A stretch of DNA of 64,000 nucleotides from Camillea tinctor (Eukaryota; Ascomycota; Sordariomycetes; Xylariales; Xylariaceae), in NCBI GenBank assembly GCA_022578605.1, contig MU394051.1, positions 186,001-250,000 of the forward strand. Direction: 5' to 3'. Within the stretch, counting starts at the first letter, position 1; each line of letters starts with the position of its first letter. Shown here one piece after another: positions 35,073 through 47,248 of the stretch. The notes beneath the pieces are model-generated. The model ran no database searches and was not told where the DNA came from. It saw only the letters and a program-made list of their open reading frames with translations. The position numbers and the translations under genes were made by a program.

Positions 35073-38000
35073 ATGCCCGAAGGCCAACCAGCCTTGCCAG
35101 GTACTACCAGTGGACACACCGGTGAACCTCTGGTAAATTCGTGATGCCCCTGATATTGTATTGCAATACGCCCTAACACCAAGTGTAGTCGTGTGTGGAA
35201 TGTAGAACGCGCAAGCTCAAGTGTGATAAAGTCAAACCAACCTGTACGCGCTGCACCAAAGCCAGCGTCGAATGCGTTTACCCGGAATCCCGGAAGAAGC
35301 CAACCTTCAGGAGGCGAAATGTGCGAGAACTAGAGGCTCGCCTAGGTAACCTTGGGCTCTACACCTAGATACTCTGCTTCGTGTCCAGGCTAAGTTGTGT
35401 ATAGTGCAAGTCGAGGCGCTCCTCAAAGAAGTGGGGGAGAAGAAGACTTCGGAAGGAAACAGTCCTGCCGGGCAACAACATGTCGAGAAAAGGCATGCTG
35501 AACCTAGTCGCGTATCGGAGACTGAACATGTTTTAGTTCATGGTATAGACTATGCAGATCCAGATGCTGTCCCCGGCGGGCATGATGAGAATGAAGCATT
35601 ACCCTTCGAGCAGGATGATCTTCCCGCCTTCGCAGCCGATGCCTCGAGCCACCAACCAACAGACGATCCCGTTAATGGCGAGTTGATGGACCTTGGTGGC
35701 ATGTTTGAAGGACCTCCCCCTTTTGAGATCATGGAAGATCTGTGAGTAGTTTGCCCCCGTCCTGTTGCAGTTGGCTAGACAGGCTGCTTACAACTATAGT
35801 AACCGGATCTATTTTGAACGGCAGCAGTACATGATACCCATCCTTCACCCGGCCCGGTATACGCAGGCATTTTATTCTGCACCTCACATGAAGCCTCCAT
35901 TAGTAAGTAGTAGACGGGATTCCTTTTCTTACTCTCTCCTTCTCTCTCTATATCTATGGGCCTGGGTTGACGCTAAGAAGCTCTACGCTCGCCACTCCCT
36001 ATTTAATCTCAACACATATTACCTTTCATCCTTGCTAATCACTTAGACTATAGTGCCTCCAGTACGCAATATGGTCACTTGCTGCAGGCCTAGAACCCAA
36101 ATATGAGGCGTATCATCCTATATTTTACAGGCGGGCCCGGCAATATGCCGAGTCTGATGAGCTAAAAGTACAACCTTACCCCTTATTGATCCCACCCCCA
36201 CTCCGTTCTGCTTTTTTGAGGATATTGACTTATGACCGAAGGGCTATGGTGAGCATTTTATCACGGTCGCCCATGCTCAAGCTTGGACCATAATAGGTAC
36301 ATACGAAGCGAGGGTATTGATGTTCACTCGAGCAGCCATGAGTTGTTCTCGAGCAGTCCGCCTCATCCAAATGATGGGACTTCACCAACTCGATTCTCCC
36401 AAAGGCGACTCTGTCCCAACTCTTTTACCCCCAAGAGATTGGGCTGAGATGGAAGAACGGCGGCGAACATTCTGGGGTATCTTCTGCATTGATAGTCACG
36501 CCTCGATTTCAACTGGGTGGCCACATCTTATCGATGCTACCGAGGTAAGTGATGCAATTTTGATGAATTAATTTGATCATAAACTTACCTCGAGCCTTAG
36601 ATAACGACGCATTTACCTGCTGTTAGTCAATACTTTAAGTTTGAAACTTCACCTAGATTCGTAGCGATTCTAGCAGCCCAACACACTTCACTCCCCCATC
36701 CATCAAACATCACCCGCAACATCATCAATATAATGCTAGAATAGTCCTCAGCATGATTCTGGCCACGATGCTAATATTAAATTACTAGACTGAATCCGCG
36801 TTCTATAGTGGTGAAGAGGAAGAGACATGTAGCCTCCACGATGCCTTCAACGGAAAGACGTACTCAACTTTCGCTGGGAACATCCTGGTTTGCCACGTGT
36901 TTAATCGCATTCTTAAACATGTATATCACTCTAGAGTGGATGACCAACCAGAAAATTATGAATATGGCGGATACTGGGAAAGGCATCGCGATATCGATAA
37001 TATGCTCTCCAGCGCCTTTATGTTTCTCCCAGAGTCATCACGGCTCCCCGAAAACTATCGCAACCCGGTAGCTATACATACCAATCTCAACCTGCATGCA
37101 TCGGTTATATGTTTACACCATTCCGCTATCGAGAAGATAGATGCTTATAAGCTGCCCGGGTCTGCGAAGGCTGCTAGTCAGACGCGGTTGCGCACATCGG
37201 CCCAGGAGATCATTAACATTGTCAAACTTACTAGCCACATACCTAAGACCAATGTAAGGTGGACAGGGAGCCAAAGCTCCTTCTTGATTTCTCAGATTTC
37301 TGTAGTAGCTAACAAGGAATATAGACTACCCCTTTAACAGCCTTGGCTCTCTATTGTGGCGCTTCTGTTTACATATACCTTTCCAAAGAAATGCAAGCAC
37401 CAGTCAGTGTAGATAACCTTGATTTCATCCTCGCGGCGATGGAGGCGATCGGGAAGGAGCACACTATCACTCGAGCATTTCTCCGCCAAGTGATACTCGA
37501 TATAGAGTGCACCGGAATCGAGAACATTATACAGCTCCCCCGGATAGCCAGATTGAGATGTGATTTCGTGAACAACATTTCTCATAACATTCCTCTCCTG
37601 GCTCGGGCGCGAATCGGAAAACACTCTGCCCTACAGCCACCGCTACCTGGACGGTTGCCGCTTGGGAATCCAATCGGGAAAGTTATACCAGCAGAAACCA
37701 GATGCCATGATATGTCATGGACGAATGTATTGAAGGATAGTGATCGTTCGATAGGAAGCGAATCATCCGATAACACTGGAAACAAGCGAAAGCGCACAGC
37801 ACCAAATTCACTAGATAATAGTCTATTGAACCAAGAACCACTTTGGGCTACTAATAGTCTCCAAGACTTCATGTCTGCAACTCCCACGTCTACACCATCA
37901 TCATATCAGGACGGCGCTCATGCAGCTGCTTCAGCACATACCTCATCTGGCACAGCCAGCCATGGGTTGGGACCTCAGATCAACATTCCCCATCGTATAG

Positions 38001-38440
38001 GGTCACCCTCGATCGCCCAGAGGACGACCGCTCAGCCAAGTGTCGTACCACAAGCACACGCGCCGCAAGGTCATAATTGCATAGGCGTCAGCTTGGATGG
38101 CAGCATACTAGGGAAGGGGGGTCCCGCGCCCTTTACAACAGCTGGTCGAGGACCGACTCAGACTAAGACAACTAAGGGTGGGATGGGCAGTTGGGATCTA
38201 GCTGGCATGTGCATGCATTCGCAGTTCAACAACAATAACAACAACAATAATAATAACGACGCGCAAGATGCCCAGAACATAGTCGAGCAGAACACAGAAT
38301 ACGAGAATAATCCGTTTAGTTTTATAGCTGATGCCACAGGTAATATAGACTGGGATCCTCTAGGACCGACGCTGCACAGTCCCCCAGGAGAATCCCATGG
38401 ATCGGAAGACTGTGGTTTCGGAAGTATGAACATTAGCTAG
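35073..38440 (+). CDS. Zn2Cys6 transcription factor with fungal MHR domain (nine exons)
   Basis: Model: exons 35073-35132, 35189-35345, 35405-35741, 35800-35902, 36054-36167, 36242-36544, 36601-36621 (21 bp), 36789-37253, 37325-38440; 2,676 nt, 891 residues, all GT-AG and in frame. The zinc cluster sits at residues 22-49, with six Cys (C22, C25, C32, C39, C42, C49) and the basic RTRKLKCD core, followed by a LEARL..VEALLKEV coiled-coil-like linker. The middle homology region starts at NRIYFERQQYMIPILHPARY and includes the Phe-Tyr-Arg-Arg-Ala-Arg-Gln-Tyr-Ala-Glu block, GEHFITVAHAQAW, MGLHQLD and EERRRTFWGIFCID. The C-terminus is low-complexity with ten Asn in a row. This is a nuclear DNA-binding regulator of unknown targets; the binding site cannot be read from sequence. 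Codon use is visibly less GC-rich than in the next two genes. It lies 553 bp upstream of a second Zn2Cys6 gene on the same strand. Confidence 0.9.
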
Positions 38441-38993
38441 ATGCCGGATATGTAATATGTATAGAATATGGGAGGTGAAAAGGAGGGAGAGAGGAGTACT
38501 GAGAAGACGGTTGGGTCCATGTGGTGTTCAATAGGTCCTGAAGGTATGTGATCTTTGAATCTGCCAGGTAGAGAGTTGGGTAGGCTTCGATATGTTCACA
38601 GATGAGAATGATTTCGTATGTATATTACTAGAAAGGCACCTACTCACACATACATACACACAGTACATCCTTACCTACTAATCCTTGTACCCGTGCTTAC
38701 ACGGAGCTTAGCGGAGTTAACGAAGGATTCTGCCCGGAACCGGTAACGGCTTATTGTTGCCACAGCTCTCTCTCCAGTTCCCTTTCATCCTCACTTCATT
38801 AGTCCCCCTTAGCCGACGCGGCTACGAAACTTACATGTGCGAGGAAAACTGTTGAACTTACGATATTGGAAACAACCTACCGTATTGATGAGAAAGGATT
38901 GGTAGTTAAGAATGTTACGCGCTTTGGAATCATCCACACACCAAAAAAGAAAAAGAGTTGATTAATTCTGATAAGTCCTAACCCCCGGTTCCA
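38441..38993. other. Spacer between two Zn2Cys6 genes
   Basis: A 553-bp spacer with CATACATACACACA-type repeats near 38648 and CT-rich DNA before the next ATG. It must hold the 3' end of the first regulator and the promoter of the second. No motif is called. Confidence 0.5.
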
Positions 38994-41803
38994 ATGGCGG
39001 ACGACGCGCCGGCGACTAGCACTACTCCTACGCCATCCCCTACCACGGTGGTGGCGCCGACTCGGATAAAGCGTAATACGGCTTGCACCAGCTGCCGCGA
39101 CGCCAAGGTACGTTAGGAATTACTATGAAGAGACGTACACACACAGTGCTGTATAACGGATCGCACCCGTTCCGGTCTCCCTTTTTGCTTTGTCTCTGCT
39201 AGTTAATTCCATGTCTCTTGTCGCTCGACTGGTGAATCCCTCACTGTGGATGGTTGATTAACACGTGCCACAGGTACGCTGCAACCCGAGCAGCTCTAAG
39301 AACCAGCCATGCCAGCGTTGCACTAAGATGCACCTATCCTGCGTTGTGGACAAGACGCACAAGAGGATGTCGCGCAAAAGGCAGGTCCCGTTTTACTCTC
39401 TTTCTCTGGATGCTGCTTAGGGTTGCCCACATGTCACCACCCGGCCGGCCACCTTGGCGCTTCGGGTAGATTTCTCTCGGTGGCTGTCCCCCTCTCAAGA
39501 GTAACTACATGTAGGTAGAAAAAAGGGGGGAAGGTGATTATGTTATGCTTGTATAAACATAGGGGACATGCTCACCCCATGGGCTTGTTTGCCTTTCGTA
39601 TGACAAGGGGGCCGTGTAGCCAACCGATCCCTAGCCGGAACCCAATATCAGACCAACTAGGGGTGCTAACCGTAAGGTTATAGTAAGTTGGACGAGCTTG
39701 TCCAGGAGATCCAATCCATAAAACAAACCGTTGGAGGAGCGGCTCCGCTGCCAGGGTACACTCAACAGCCTCAGCCACAACCGCAGCAGCATGGCGAGTT
39801 GCGTCCAAGTCTGCCATCGCCGGCAGGCACCTCTGGGACGACGACCATACCCGCTGCTGTCGAATCGTCAACGATAGCCCCATCATCTGGCTTGCAAACG
39901 CCTGTCACCACGACGCTGGCTCCCCAGGATCCGGTTGTGGCGCCGAGCCTGCCCCGGGCACTGGGCTCGCGCCCCTTTTCCGGAGAGGACATCGACTACT
40001 ACTTCCAGAAGTACTTCGCATGCTACCACCCGTACATGCCGATAGTCCGGCACAGGGACCCGAACCGGTGCTACGAGTCAGGCCCGGTGCTGTTCTGGGC
40101 GATCATTTTCGTGGCCTCGCGGCGGTACGGCAGGGAGCCCAGCGTGCTGCCTTTTCTCATGGACGAGGTGCGCCGCGAGCTGCACGCCGCGCTGTCCGCG
40201 CCCATGTCTATGCCCGTCGTCAACGCCTTCCTGCTCGTGTGCGCCTGGTGCTTCCCGGACGCGCGCTTCGTCAACGATCCCACCGCCCTCTTCTCCAGCG
40301 CTATCGGCAACGCCGCCCTGCTGCTAGGCATCCACACCGGGAAGGGCGCCCACCCCGAGTACAGCGTCGGCCCCTTCCAGAATAACTTCACGGATGAGGA
40401 GGCTGCGTATACCTGGGCGGGGTATAACATTATCTCCCAGAGGTGAGTTTGATGCTTTCTTTGTTTTGGCTGGAAGTGGAACGAGATCCTCTCTCCTTTC
40501 ACACCAACCACCTCTCTCCAGTTCCCCCTTATTGCAGGATTATGAGGCAGTCGTTATCATTATTGCCACTGCAACATACCTGCCTATGTCATACTCAACT
40601 GGAAAGGATTAATCCCAGTGTTTGTGGTTCTGCTTTCCATAGCTAGTGTGTAGGAGCACATAGGTGTTATACAAGATGATATCGTGATGCTAATATGAAA
40701 ATTCAACTTGTAGGGTATCATCCTACCTAGGCTTGCCACCTCTAGGTGGCTTGTTCAACCAGACCGTCCAGAATATCATCGACGGGCGGACTTCGTTCCA
40801 AGTACCCCCTGGATTCCGCGTGCTCCTAGAGTGCCAGAAGTTCTGCAACCATGTAAGCAAAACCATGATGGCTTGCCTGGAAGAGTCGCGGGGAGTGTCT
40901 GCCCACGTAGTACGGCTCCTTGAAGATGAATGGAGCACCGTGGCAGGATTGATATGTTCCGAAAGAGCAGGTTTGTATAACTCTTCTTTCTGGTTTACTT
41001 GAGGAGCGCCAGACCACATCGCTAATCACAAGCCAGACCCGTTCGATTCCTTCAATGCCCTCCTCGTCCAGCTGGAAATCCAAATGTACTACATGCTGCC
41101 CCTCCCGGGCTACGACCCCTCGGCGCTGCAGCGCAACATCCTGCGCACGTACACCACCGCACAAGCGGTGATCCGGGACGCGCTAGCGCTCGACCGCGCG
41201 ACCGACTTCGTCGCGCACATCACGCACTTCTACTTCCGCGCGCTGCTAGCCGCGGGCTGCGTGGTGTACAAGATCCTGCGGTCGTCGTACATGGCGCTGG
41301 GGATGGTGGACCGCAAGGCGGCGGAGCAGTCGGCCACGGACGCGGTGGCGCTGTGCCGCCGCGCCACCGTCATGGACGCCGACCTGCCCGCGCGCCTCGG
41401 CAGCCTCATGGGCTCGTGGTTCGAGCTCTCGCAGGCGCGCCGCCCGCACGCCAAGTGGCACGAGGAGCCCGTGTCGTCGTTCTCGCACCGCCTCGCCGCC
41501 AGCGTGAGCCTCGACTGCCTCATGCGCTGGAAGAACGACCAGCACTTCGCCAGCCAGAGCACGAGCAATGCCGTCAACGGCGCCGCCACCGGGAGCAGTG
41601 CGAGCAACGCTAGTGACCGCGGCGGTGGCGACGGCGGCGCTGGTCAACCCCCGGATACGGCTGCTTTGGCTGCGGCGGGGGACGGCGCGGGTGTGAACCC
41701 CATGGTCCTAGGCGGCCCGGAGCCGCTGCAGAACATAGACTGGAGCTTCATGGACGAATTTGATTGGAGCTTCGAGCCGGGGATTCTTGGCGCGCCGGCT
41801 TAG
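38994..41803 (+). CDS. Zn2Cys6 transcription factor, Leu3-like fungal MHR family
   Basis: Model: exons 38994-39107, 39274-39380, 39684-40442, 40714-40970, 41037-41803; 2,004 nt, 667 residues. The zinc cluster has C31, C34, C41, C51, C54 and C61, and is interrupted by intron 1 right after Lys38. Intron 2 (39381-39683) appears to be a GC-AG intron (AAAAG|GCAGGT): it is the only choice that keeps frame and joins SRK to SKLDELVQEIQSI, the expected coiled-coil linker. The MHR begins around GEDIDYYFQKYFACYHPYMPI, and the later part (SSYLGLPPLGG, then LPLPGYDP) is typical of Leu3-type regulators. A Gly/Ala-rich stretch precedes an acidic C-terminus (IDWSFMDEFDWSF) that may be an activation domain. 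The last exon is strikingly GC-rich at third positions. Leu3 itself controls branched-chain amino-acid genes, but the resemblance here is to the family and does not establish targets. Confidence 0.88.
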
Positions 41804-43523
41804 GGCGGTTAGCTGGTGATTTCGGAGGCATGTCGTGGTAAGCAAGGCTCCTCGCCATTTGTTTACCGTCTTGGGGGATGGGGGAACTCATGGGGAGTAG
41901 CATGGCCCCCGTTTTCAAAGGACATTGGAAAGGTTGAATAAAGCTGATAGGGTAAGGTGGAAGGTAAGTTAGATATTCTTGTTTCGTTTATCTACCACCG
42001 TTTATTAACTCGTTCCCAGGTCACATACTAGGTTAATAGGGGTTGCTTATCGACGGGCCCATGATTCATAGGCTCATGAACCTCGATGAGCGAAGGATCG
42101 GCATAGATTATTTTTGGGGGTGGGTGGTGAACTTATTGATGGGATGCTTTTGTTACTAAAATGAAGTCAACGCAGGGCATATTTTCTTTGGTTCTTGTTG
42201 ATATGCATGATGGCAAGGAGCATTTACATGTTCATAGGGATAGAAGTATAAGAATGATTGAGTTAGAACTAGCATTAGAATACGCTATTCATTGCATAAC
42301 ATTATTTTTGTTTTGTTTTGAGTTTACGAACTAATGTGTGAATAGTTAAATGGGTCAGAGTAAGGTGGTGTTCATTTTTAACCTGTGGTTCAAGTGTTAA
42401 CACCTAGTAGAAGAGTTTATATATTTACTCGAGTCTGTTAAAAGATATGTATACTATTAGGTATCCAAAGGTTTTGTATAGATCCGTCAATATATATAAA
42501 TAGCTAGGACTTGTAGGTTAACTTAGGTTATCTGTGGGTGCCTTACTTCTCGCTTGCTCTTGAAGTACTCCGTAGATAGAACTGAATTATGGGCATGAAG
42601 TAACAATTATTAAACAAACACCACGACCCAATGTTTTTAAAGATAAATATCGAAGAGATGCTAAATTTCTGAATGGAGGACTTGATACTCACGAATCAGC
42701 ACGCCCAGACAGTGCTTGATGGCGACTTACACCGGCACCGAAGCGGCGATGTAGAGTGGACCCATTAAAGCTGACTGCCTTGGCCAATCAGAAATTGGAA
42801 ACCCGCTTCTTTCCTAAAGGGGGCATTGGCTAAGGTCTGCATGAAGTCTGTCCATACAGAATATACCACACCGCCATAAATCCAAGAGTTGAGAGAATTA
42901 AACAAGTAAAAAAAAAAATTTGATAGCAAACAAAATCTAGAAGTCAGGGATTTTGTCTCATTTTTTTTTTTTTTTTTTTAGTTTACTTGGACTCGATATT
43001 TTTGAACAAAGACATTGAGACTTTAATAAAGTTGCATTAAACAGGAAACTAACATTAGAGTTGACGGTTAACCTAGTTGTATAGTCTAGGATATAGTCAA
43101 ATCCACAATAACCGAGCTGCTCGTATGAGGCACTTCATCCACTCAGGAGGAAGAAGAAAGAGGGTCTTTTTCTGTTTTAGTGTAGCTGTCCTTTTTTTTT
43201 CTCTTTTCTTTTTTTTTATGGTGAGCTAGACCACATACCACACCAACACATTATACCTAGGAAGACAGCGGAGTTGCCTATTAGTTGTCTGTTTGTCTAT
43301 CTCCCCCCAAACTTGCATATCGCACTTTTTACATACGTACATACTCCGTACATACCTAGCCTACATAACCTACGTACTATCTTACTAAACTGCATACTCT
43401 TACACACACACATATACATATCATCATCCCACTTCTATACGTACCTATCTACCTTACCTACATAACTCCGGAACCTCCCCTCCCCCTCCCCCCTTTAATA
43501 CCAAAAAACAGAGAGAGACTACT
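41804..43523. other. Non-coding spacer
   Basis: About 1.7 kb. AT-richer than the flanking coding DNA, with T runs (about 42961-42979), CTTTTTT tracts (about 43190-43218) and, before the next ATG, a leader of TACATAC/ACCTACC repeats and CCCTCCCC. No frame of interest. Confidence 0.5.
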
Positions 43524-45016
43524 ATGAGTACCTGGTGGTGGCCCCTCGGCGTATCGCCGCCGCCGCAGGTAGAAAACGAGGCGGCCGTCCATCCCCCGCC
43601 GCCCCTCGAGCCGCTGCACCCGTACTACCCGCTCGGCGTGAGCATCCCGTCGTACGCGGCCAACGAGGCGCCCCTCGAGGTGCTGCTGCCGGCGCTGGCC
43701 GGCGCTCTAGGGTTCGTCGTGCTCGGCGCCGCGGTCGTGGCCCGGAGGTTGAACCCCGGGTTGGGGGCGTCCGGGCTCGCGGTATTCTGTTGGTTCGTCA
43801 TGAGTGCGTCTGCTCCTTCCCCTTCCCTTTCCCCCCTTATTAGTTCGCTTGCTTTATTCTTTTTTCTTTGTAACGTCTCCACAGCTGAGAATAGCGCCCC
43901 GAGCTTTTTTGGAGTTCGGTTTTTTTTTGAGATGTATCCACTTCGTTGTTTTATGCACGATACCAAATCACACGATACTCGCTGTCTGTACGCTATGTTA
44001 TAGTATGCATGAGCTAACCGCACACTAGATGCCTGCCTGCACTGTATATTCGAGGGTGAGTTGACCTATAGTATATATATGCATGCATACATACATATAC
44101 ATACCCCTTTATATATACCTAGATATCATCACCTTCCCGGGCCGTTGTCCTTTCAGACCAGGTTTTTTCACAAGCCCACCATGACCAAAAAGGGGAAGAA
44201 ACTAAGGCTGACCCGAGAAACAAACTCGCAAAGGATACTTCGTGCTCAACCATGACACCGTCGCCTCGTCGCAGAACCTGCTCGCCCAGCTATGGAAGGA
44301 GTACGCGCTCTCGGACTCGCGGTACCTGACGTCCGACTTCTTCATGCTGAGCGTCGAGAGCATCACAGCGGTAAGTGAACATACATCTCCATCTTTCCCC
44401 TTCCCCTTTTCCCAACCCACACACCCCTTTACCCCCCCCTTTCCTTCCTCTTCTATCTCCCAAAAACACTTCAGTCTCTAAACTCATCCACCATCTATAG
44501 GTCATATGGGGGCCCCTCTGCCTCCTCAACGCCATCGTCATCGTGCGCGAGAGCTCCTCCCGGCACGTCTTGCGTGTCATGGCCTGCATGGCGCACCTCT
44601 ACGGCGTAGCCCTGTACTATGCCACCAGCCTGAGCGAGATGTACTTCACGGGGCGCTCGCACAGCCGGCCGGAGGACCTGTACTTCTGGGGGTACTACGT
44701 GGGGTTCAACCTGCCGTGGGTGATCGTACCAGCTAGTAAGTTTTTTTCCTCCCCTTTCTTCTTCCCCCTCCCCTTCCCTTTCCCCGTTCTTCCTCCCAAC
44801 CCCATCTCCAACCCCTTACTTACCGCCAAAAAAATTAAAATTTTTTCTTTACTAGTCCTCCTCTACGACAGCTTCAACACCATCACCCGCGCGATGCGCG
44901 CGCTGGACCAGGTCGACCGCATGCTCGACGCGTACCGGCAGGAGGAGTACTTCATGGCGAAGCGGGCGCAGGCCCGGAGTCGCGCTGTCTCGCTCGAGGC
45001 GCGGAAGACGCAGTGA
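43524..45016 (+). CDS. EBP (emopamil-binding, EXPERA) family sterol delta8-delta7 isomerase-like membrane protein
   Basis: Model: exons 43524-43803, 44029-44055 (27 bp), 44234-44370, 44501-44735, 44856-45016; 840 nt, 279 residues. It begins with a Pro-rich segment, then HPYYPLGVSIPSY, matching the start of EBP proteins, followed by about five hydrophobic spans. Catalytic-type residues of the EBP family are in place: H98 and E102 (CLHCIFEG), E144 and T147 (VESITAVIWGP), N218 and W221 (GFNLPWVIVP). LAQLWKEYALSDSRY is the family signature. The product should sit in the ER membrane and isomerise a sterol delta8 double bond. Most fungi use ERG2 for that step, so the physiological role of an EBP homolog is uncertain and it may act on other sterols or lipids. 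The fourth intron (120 nt) is stop-free and a multiple of three. The C-terminus is charged and coiled-coil-like. Confidence 0.9.
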
Positions 45017-46240
45017 AGAAGAAATAGCCCGCCACCACCCTCCTCCCCCCAGGTAAAGCGGGACACATAATTCTCCATATCTTCTCTCAAGAAATGTGGG
45101 AGGTTGAAAAAAAAAAAGGGGGGGGAGCAAGGGGCGCGGATGTAGAGAGAGCTCTCCCACTCTCCTACTTACTTGCCTACCTACCTAGGTTAACCGGGTT
45201 TACCTAATGTATGTGATGACGACCATGATGAGGAGTTTTCTATTTCAACGGGGTCGGGTTGGTAGATTTACGGGGTCAGTATTTCATATTAATTGCGCTC
45301 TTTTCCCTTTCATCTCATAATACACTCACCCCCTTTTCACCTTAAGCTATAAGTGCAGGTTTGGGTTTGCATTGGGATAAAAGGGAGGCAAGAAAAAAAA
45401 AGAGGATAGCTTTTTATAGATATTACATATATAATAGGTTAGGGATTATAAGTCAGCATATACATTCTTTTTTTTTTTTTAGTATATAAAACGGTTATTT
45501 GGCCATGGCTTAGTCTCGCGCAGACATAATATGGGACGATAGGGGGGGATGTGTTCTGCTGAACCTGCGGTCTCATCCTGGGCACCGAAGACAGTCTTTT
45601 GATCCGTCATCAGTGAACCCGAAAAGCCTAGAAGACAGTATTTTCACACCATATATATCCTCCCTATATAATGATGCATAGATAATTGCCATGAACTTCG
45701 CGGCGCGGAATTTAAACCCTGTGCCATGGTAATCGTATAGTTATGTGATAGATCACCATAAACTCTACCCAAAAACTCTTAATCCACATATCGCTATATT
45801 GTTAGCTATTTAAATTTACCCCGTCTATTGGTTTAGATCGTGACCGTTCCCTTCCTATCTCCACATAAGTTGATATTGCCCCATCTTCTAATCCCATGTA
45901 GAGTCTAGACCATATAACGGTTCAATTTCAAACGAGCCTGAGTCTGGCGATTATCTCTTCCCAGTGCCCTACATCAGCGGTTGGCTGATCCGCTTTTCTA
46001 TGAATAGGGATACTTGAAAGGTTTTTGGGGTAATAGCCATCTAAGCTGGATCGAGTCTCGCGAGAAGACCGTCGTGGCCAACCTAGGCCTTTATAATGGT
46101 AAATATAAAGGCGGTTCAAAAATAGCATAGCCCAACGCCGAAGCTTGATGCTAATAGTAGTCAAATTCCTAAATAGGGGGTATCGTGTGTCTTTCTTCTA
46201 ATTCATCTGTAATAATCTTTTCGTCTCCTCCACTGAATAT
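45017..46240. other. Convergent intergenic region between the EBP-like gene and CWC15
   Basis: About 1.2 kb that should carry the 3' ends of both flanking genes. It contains A-runs, a T12 tract (about 45469-45480), AT-rich ATATAT segments and ACCTACCTAGGT (about 45180). No coding signal on either strand. Confidence 0.5.
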
Positions 46241-47248
46241 TTATCTCACGTACTTGCTCATGAACCGCTTGTGGAAGTCGGAGCGCAGAAGATCCTGCGT
46301 GTTGTTAGCATCATGTTGCCCAAACGAAGAAGAAAAGGAAATGAGGGTGCCTTACGTTGATAAACTCCTTCTTCTTGCCCTTCTCCTCGGTTCCTCTAGC
46401 TTGGTTCTTGAAGACTACGTCGTCGTCCCATCTATAATAGGCGTCGTCGTCAGTATCCTTATCATCATACATATCATGATAGCTAATGAAATTCTCGACG
46501 TACCTCCGCTTGATATTAAAGTTCGTCTTGGGATTCAGCAGCGGGTTACCCAGTGCAATGTCACGCTCACGCTCCTCCTCCTCGGCAGCAGCCCGTTCGC
46601 GCTCCTCTCTCTCGCGCTTCTCGGCGCGTTCCCGGCGGATCTTCTCGAGCTCCCGCTGCAGCTCGGCCTGGTCGTCGTCATCGTCGTCACTGTCCTCTTC
46701 ACTGTCGTCGCTGTCGTCTGCTTCTGAGTCGTCTTCCGAGTCCGCGTCTATGTCTCTCGTCTCCTCTAATATGCGCCGCCGCTTCGCCTCGGGATCCTCT
46801 TCCCCCTCGTTAGCCTGCGACGCGATTTCGAGCGGTCGTTTCGCATTGTTGGTAGCAGCGTCGTGATCATCTGCATCGGGTAGGGCACCGCCGTTCTGCT
46901 TGGCGAAGTGGGCGGCTTCAGCGGCGAGAAGCTCGGCTCGTAGGTCGCGGGGTCCGTCAGCGTCACCTCCTTGGCCCGGTTGGCTAGTGATTGGTTAGTT
47001 ATTTTAATGATCATGGATAGCGCCAATGAAAAGGAGGTGGATGGAGGGCTTACCGGAACTTCAGTTGGGTGTGCGCTGGGAGAAGTCTTTGATGGTAGGC
47101 AGGGCCTCGAAGAGCATCCTTACCACGCGCCTGGGGTGAAGTTAGTTAGCAATGACAAGATGTGTGGGATATGCATTTGCATCAGCATTAGCATTAGCAT
47201 TATAGAACTACTAACAGGATCGAAGGTGGGTCTATGTGCGGTAGTCAT
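46241..47248 (-). CDS. CWC15: Pre-mRNA-splicing factor CWC15 (Cwf15 family)
   Basis: Minus-strand model: exons 47248-47216, 47130-47054, 46983-46504, 46431-46356, 46294-46241; 720 nt, 239 residues. Start [11 protein letters not shown] and the following [26 protein letters not shown] match the conserved N-terminus of CWC15. The centre is an acidic Asp/Ser stretch followed by a Glu/Arg-rich helix, then [29 protein letters not shown] and the conserved end [19 protein letters not shown]15 belongs to the Prp19/NTC-associated active spliceosome (nucleus). Introns 1, 2 and 4 have good signals (CTAAC branch sites in 2 and 4). Intron 3 (46432-46503, 72 nt) is stop-free and a multiple of three and lies exactly between KRR and WDDDVVF, so its retention would insert 24 residues into the most conserved segment. 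CWC15 faces RRP45 across a 371-bp divergent promoter. Confidence 0.95.

Noticed and set aside
38158..38433. Minus-strand frame with a Leu run
   Set aside because: Shadow of the Asn-repeat C-terminus of the first Zn2Cys6 gene.
35073..45016. Secondary-metabolite cluster (two Zn2Cys6 regulators plus an EBP-like enzyme)
   Set aside because: No PKS, NRPS, terpene cyclase, P450, transporter or other tailoring gene is present nearby.
46486..46866. Ser-rich plus-strand frame of 126 codons
   Set aside because: Antisense shadow of the acidic/Arg-rich CWC15 exon 3.
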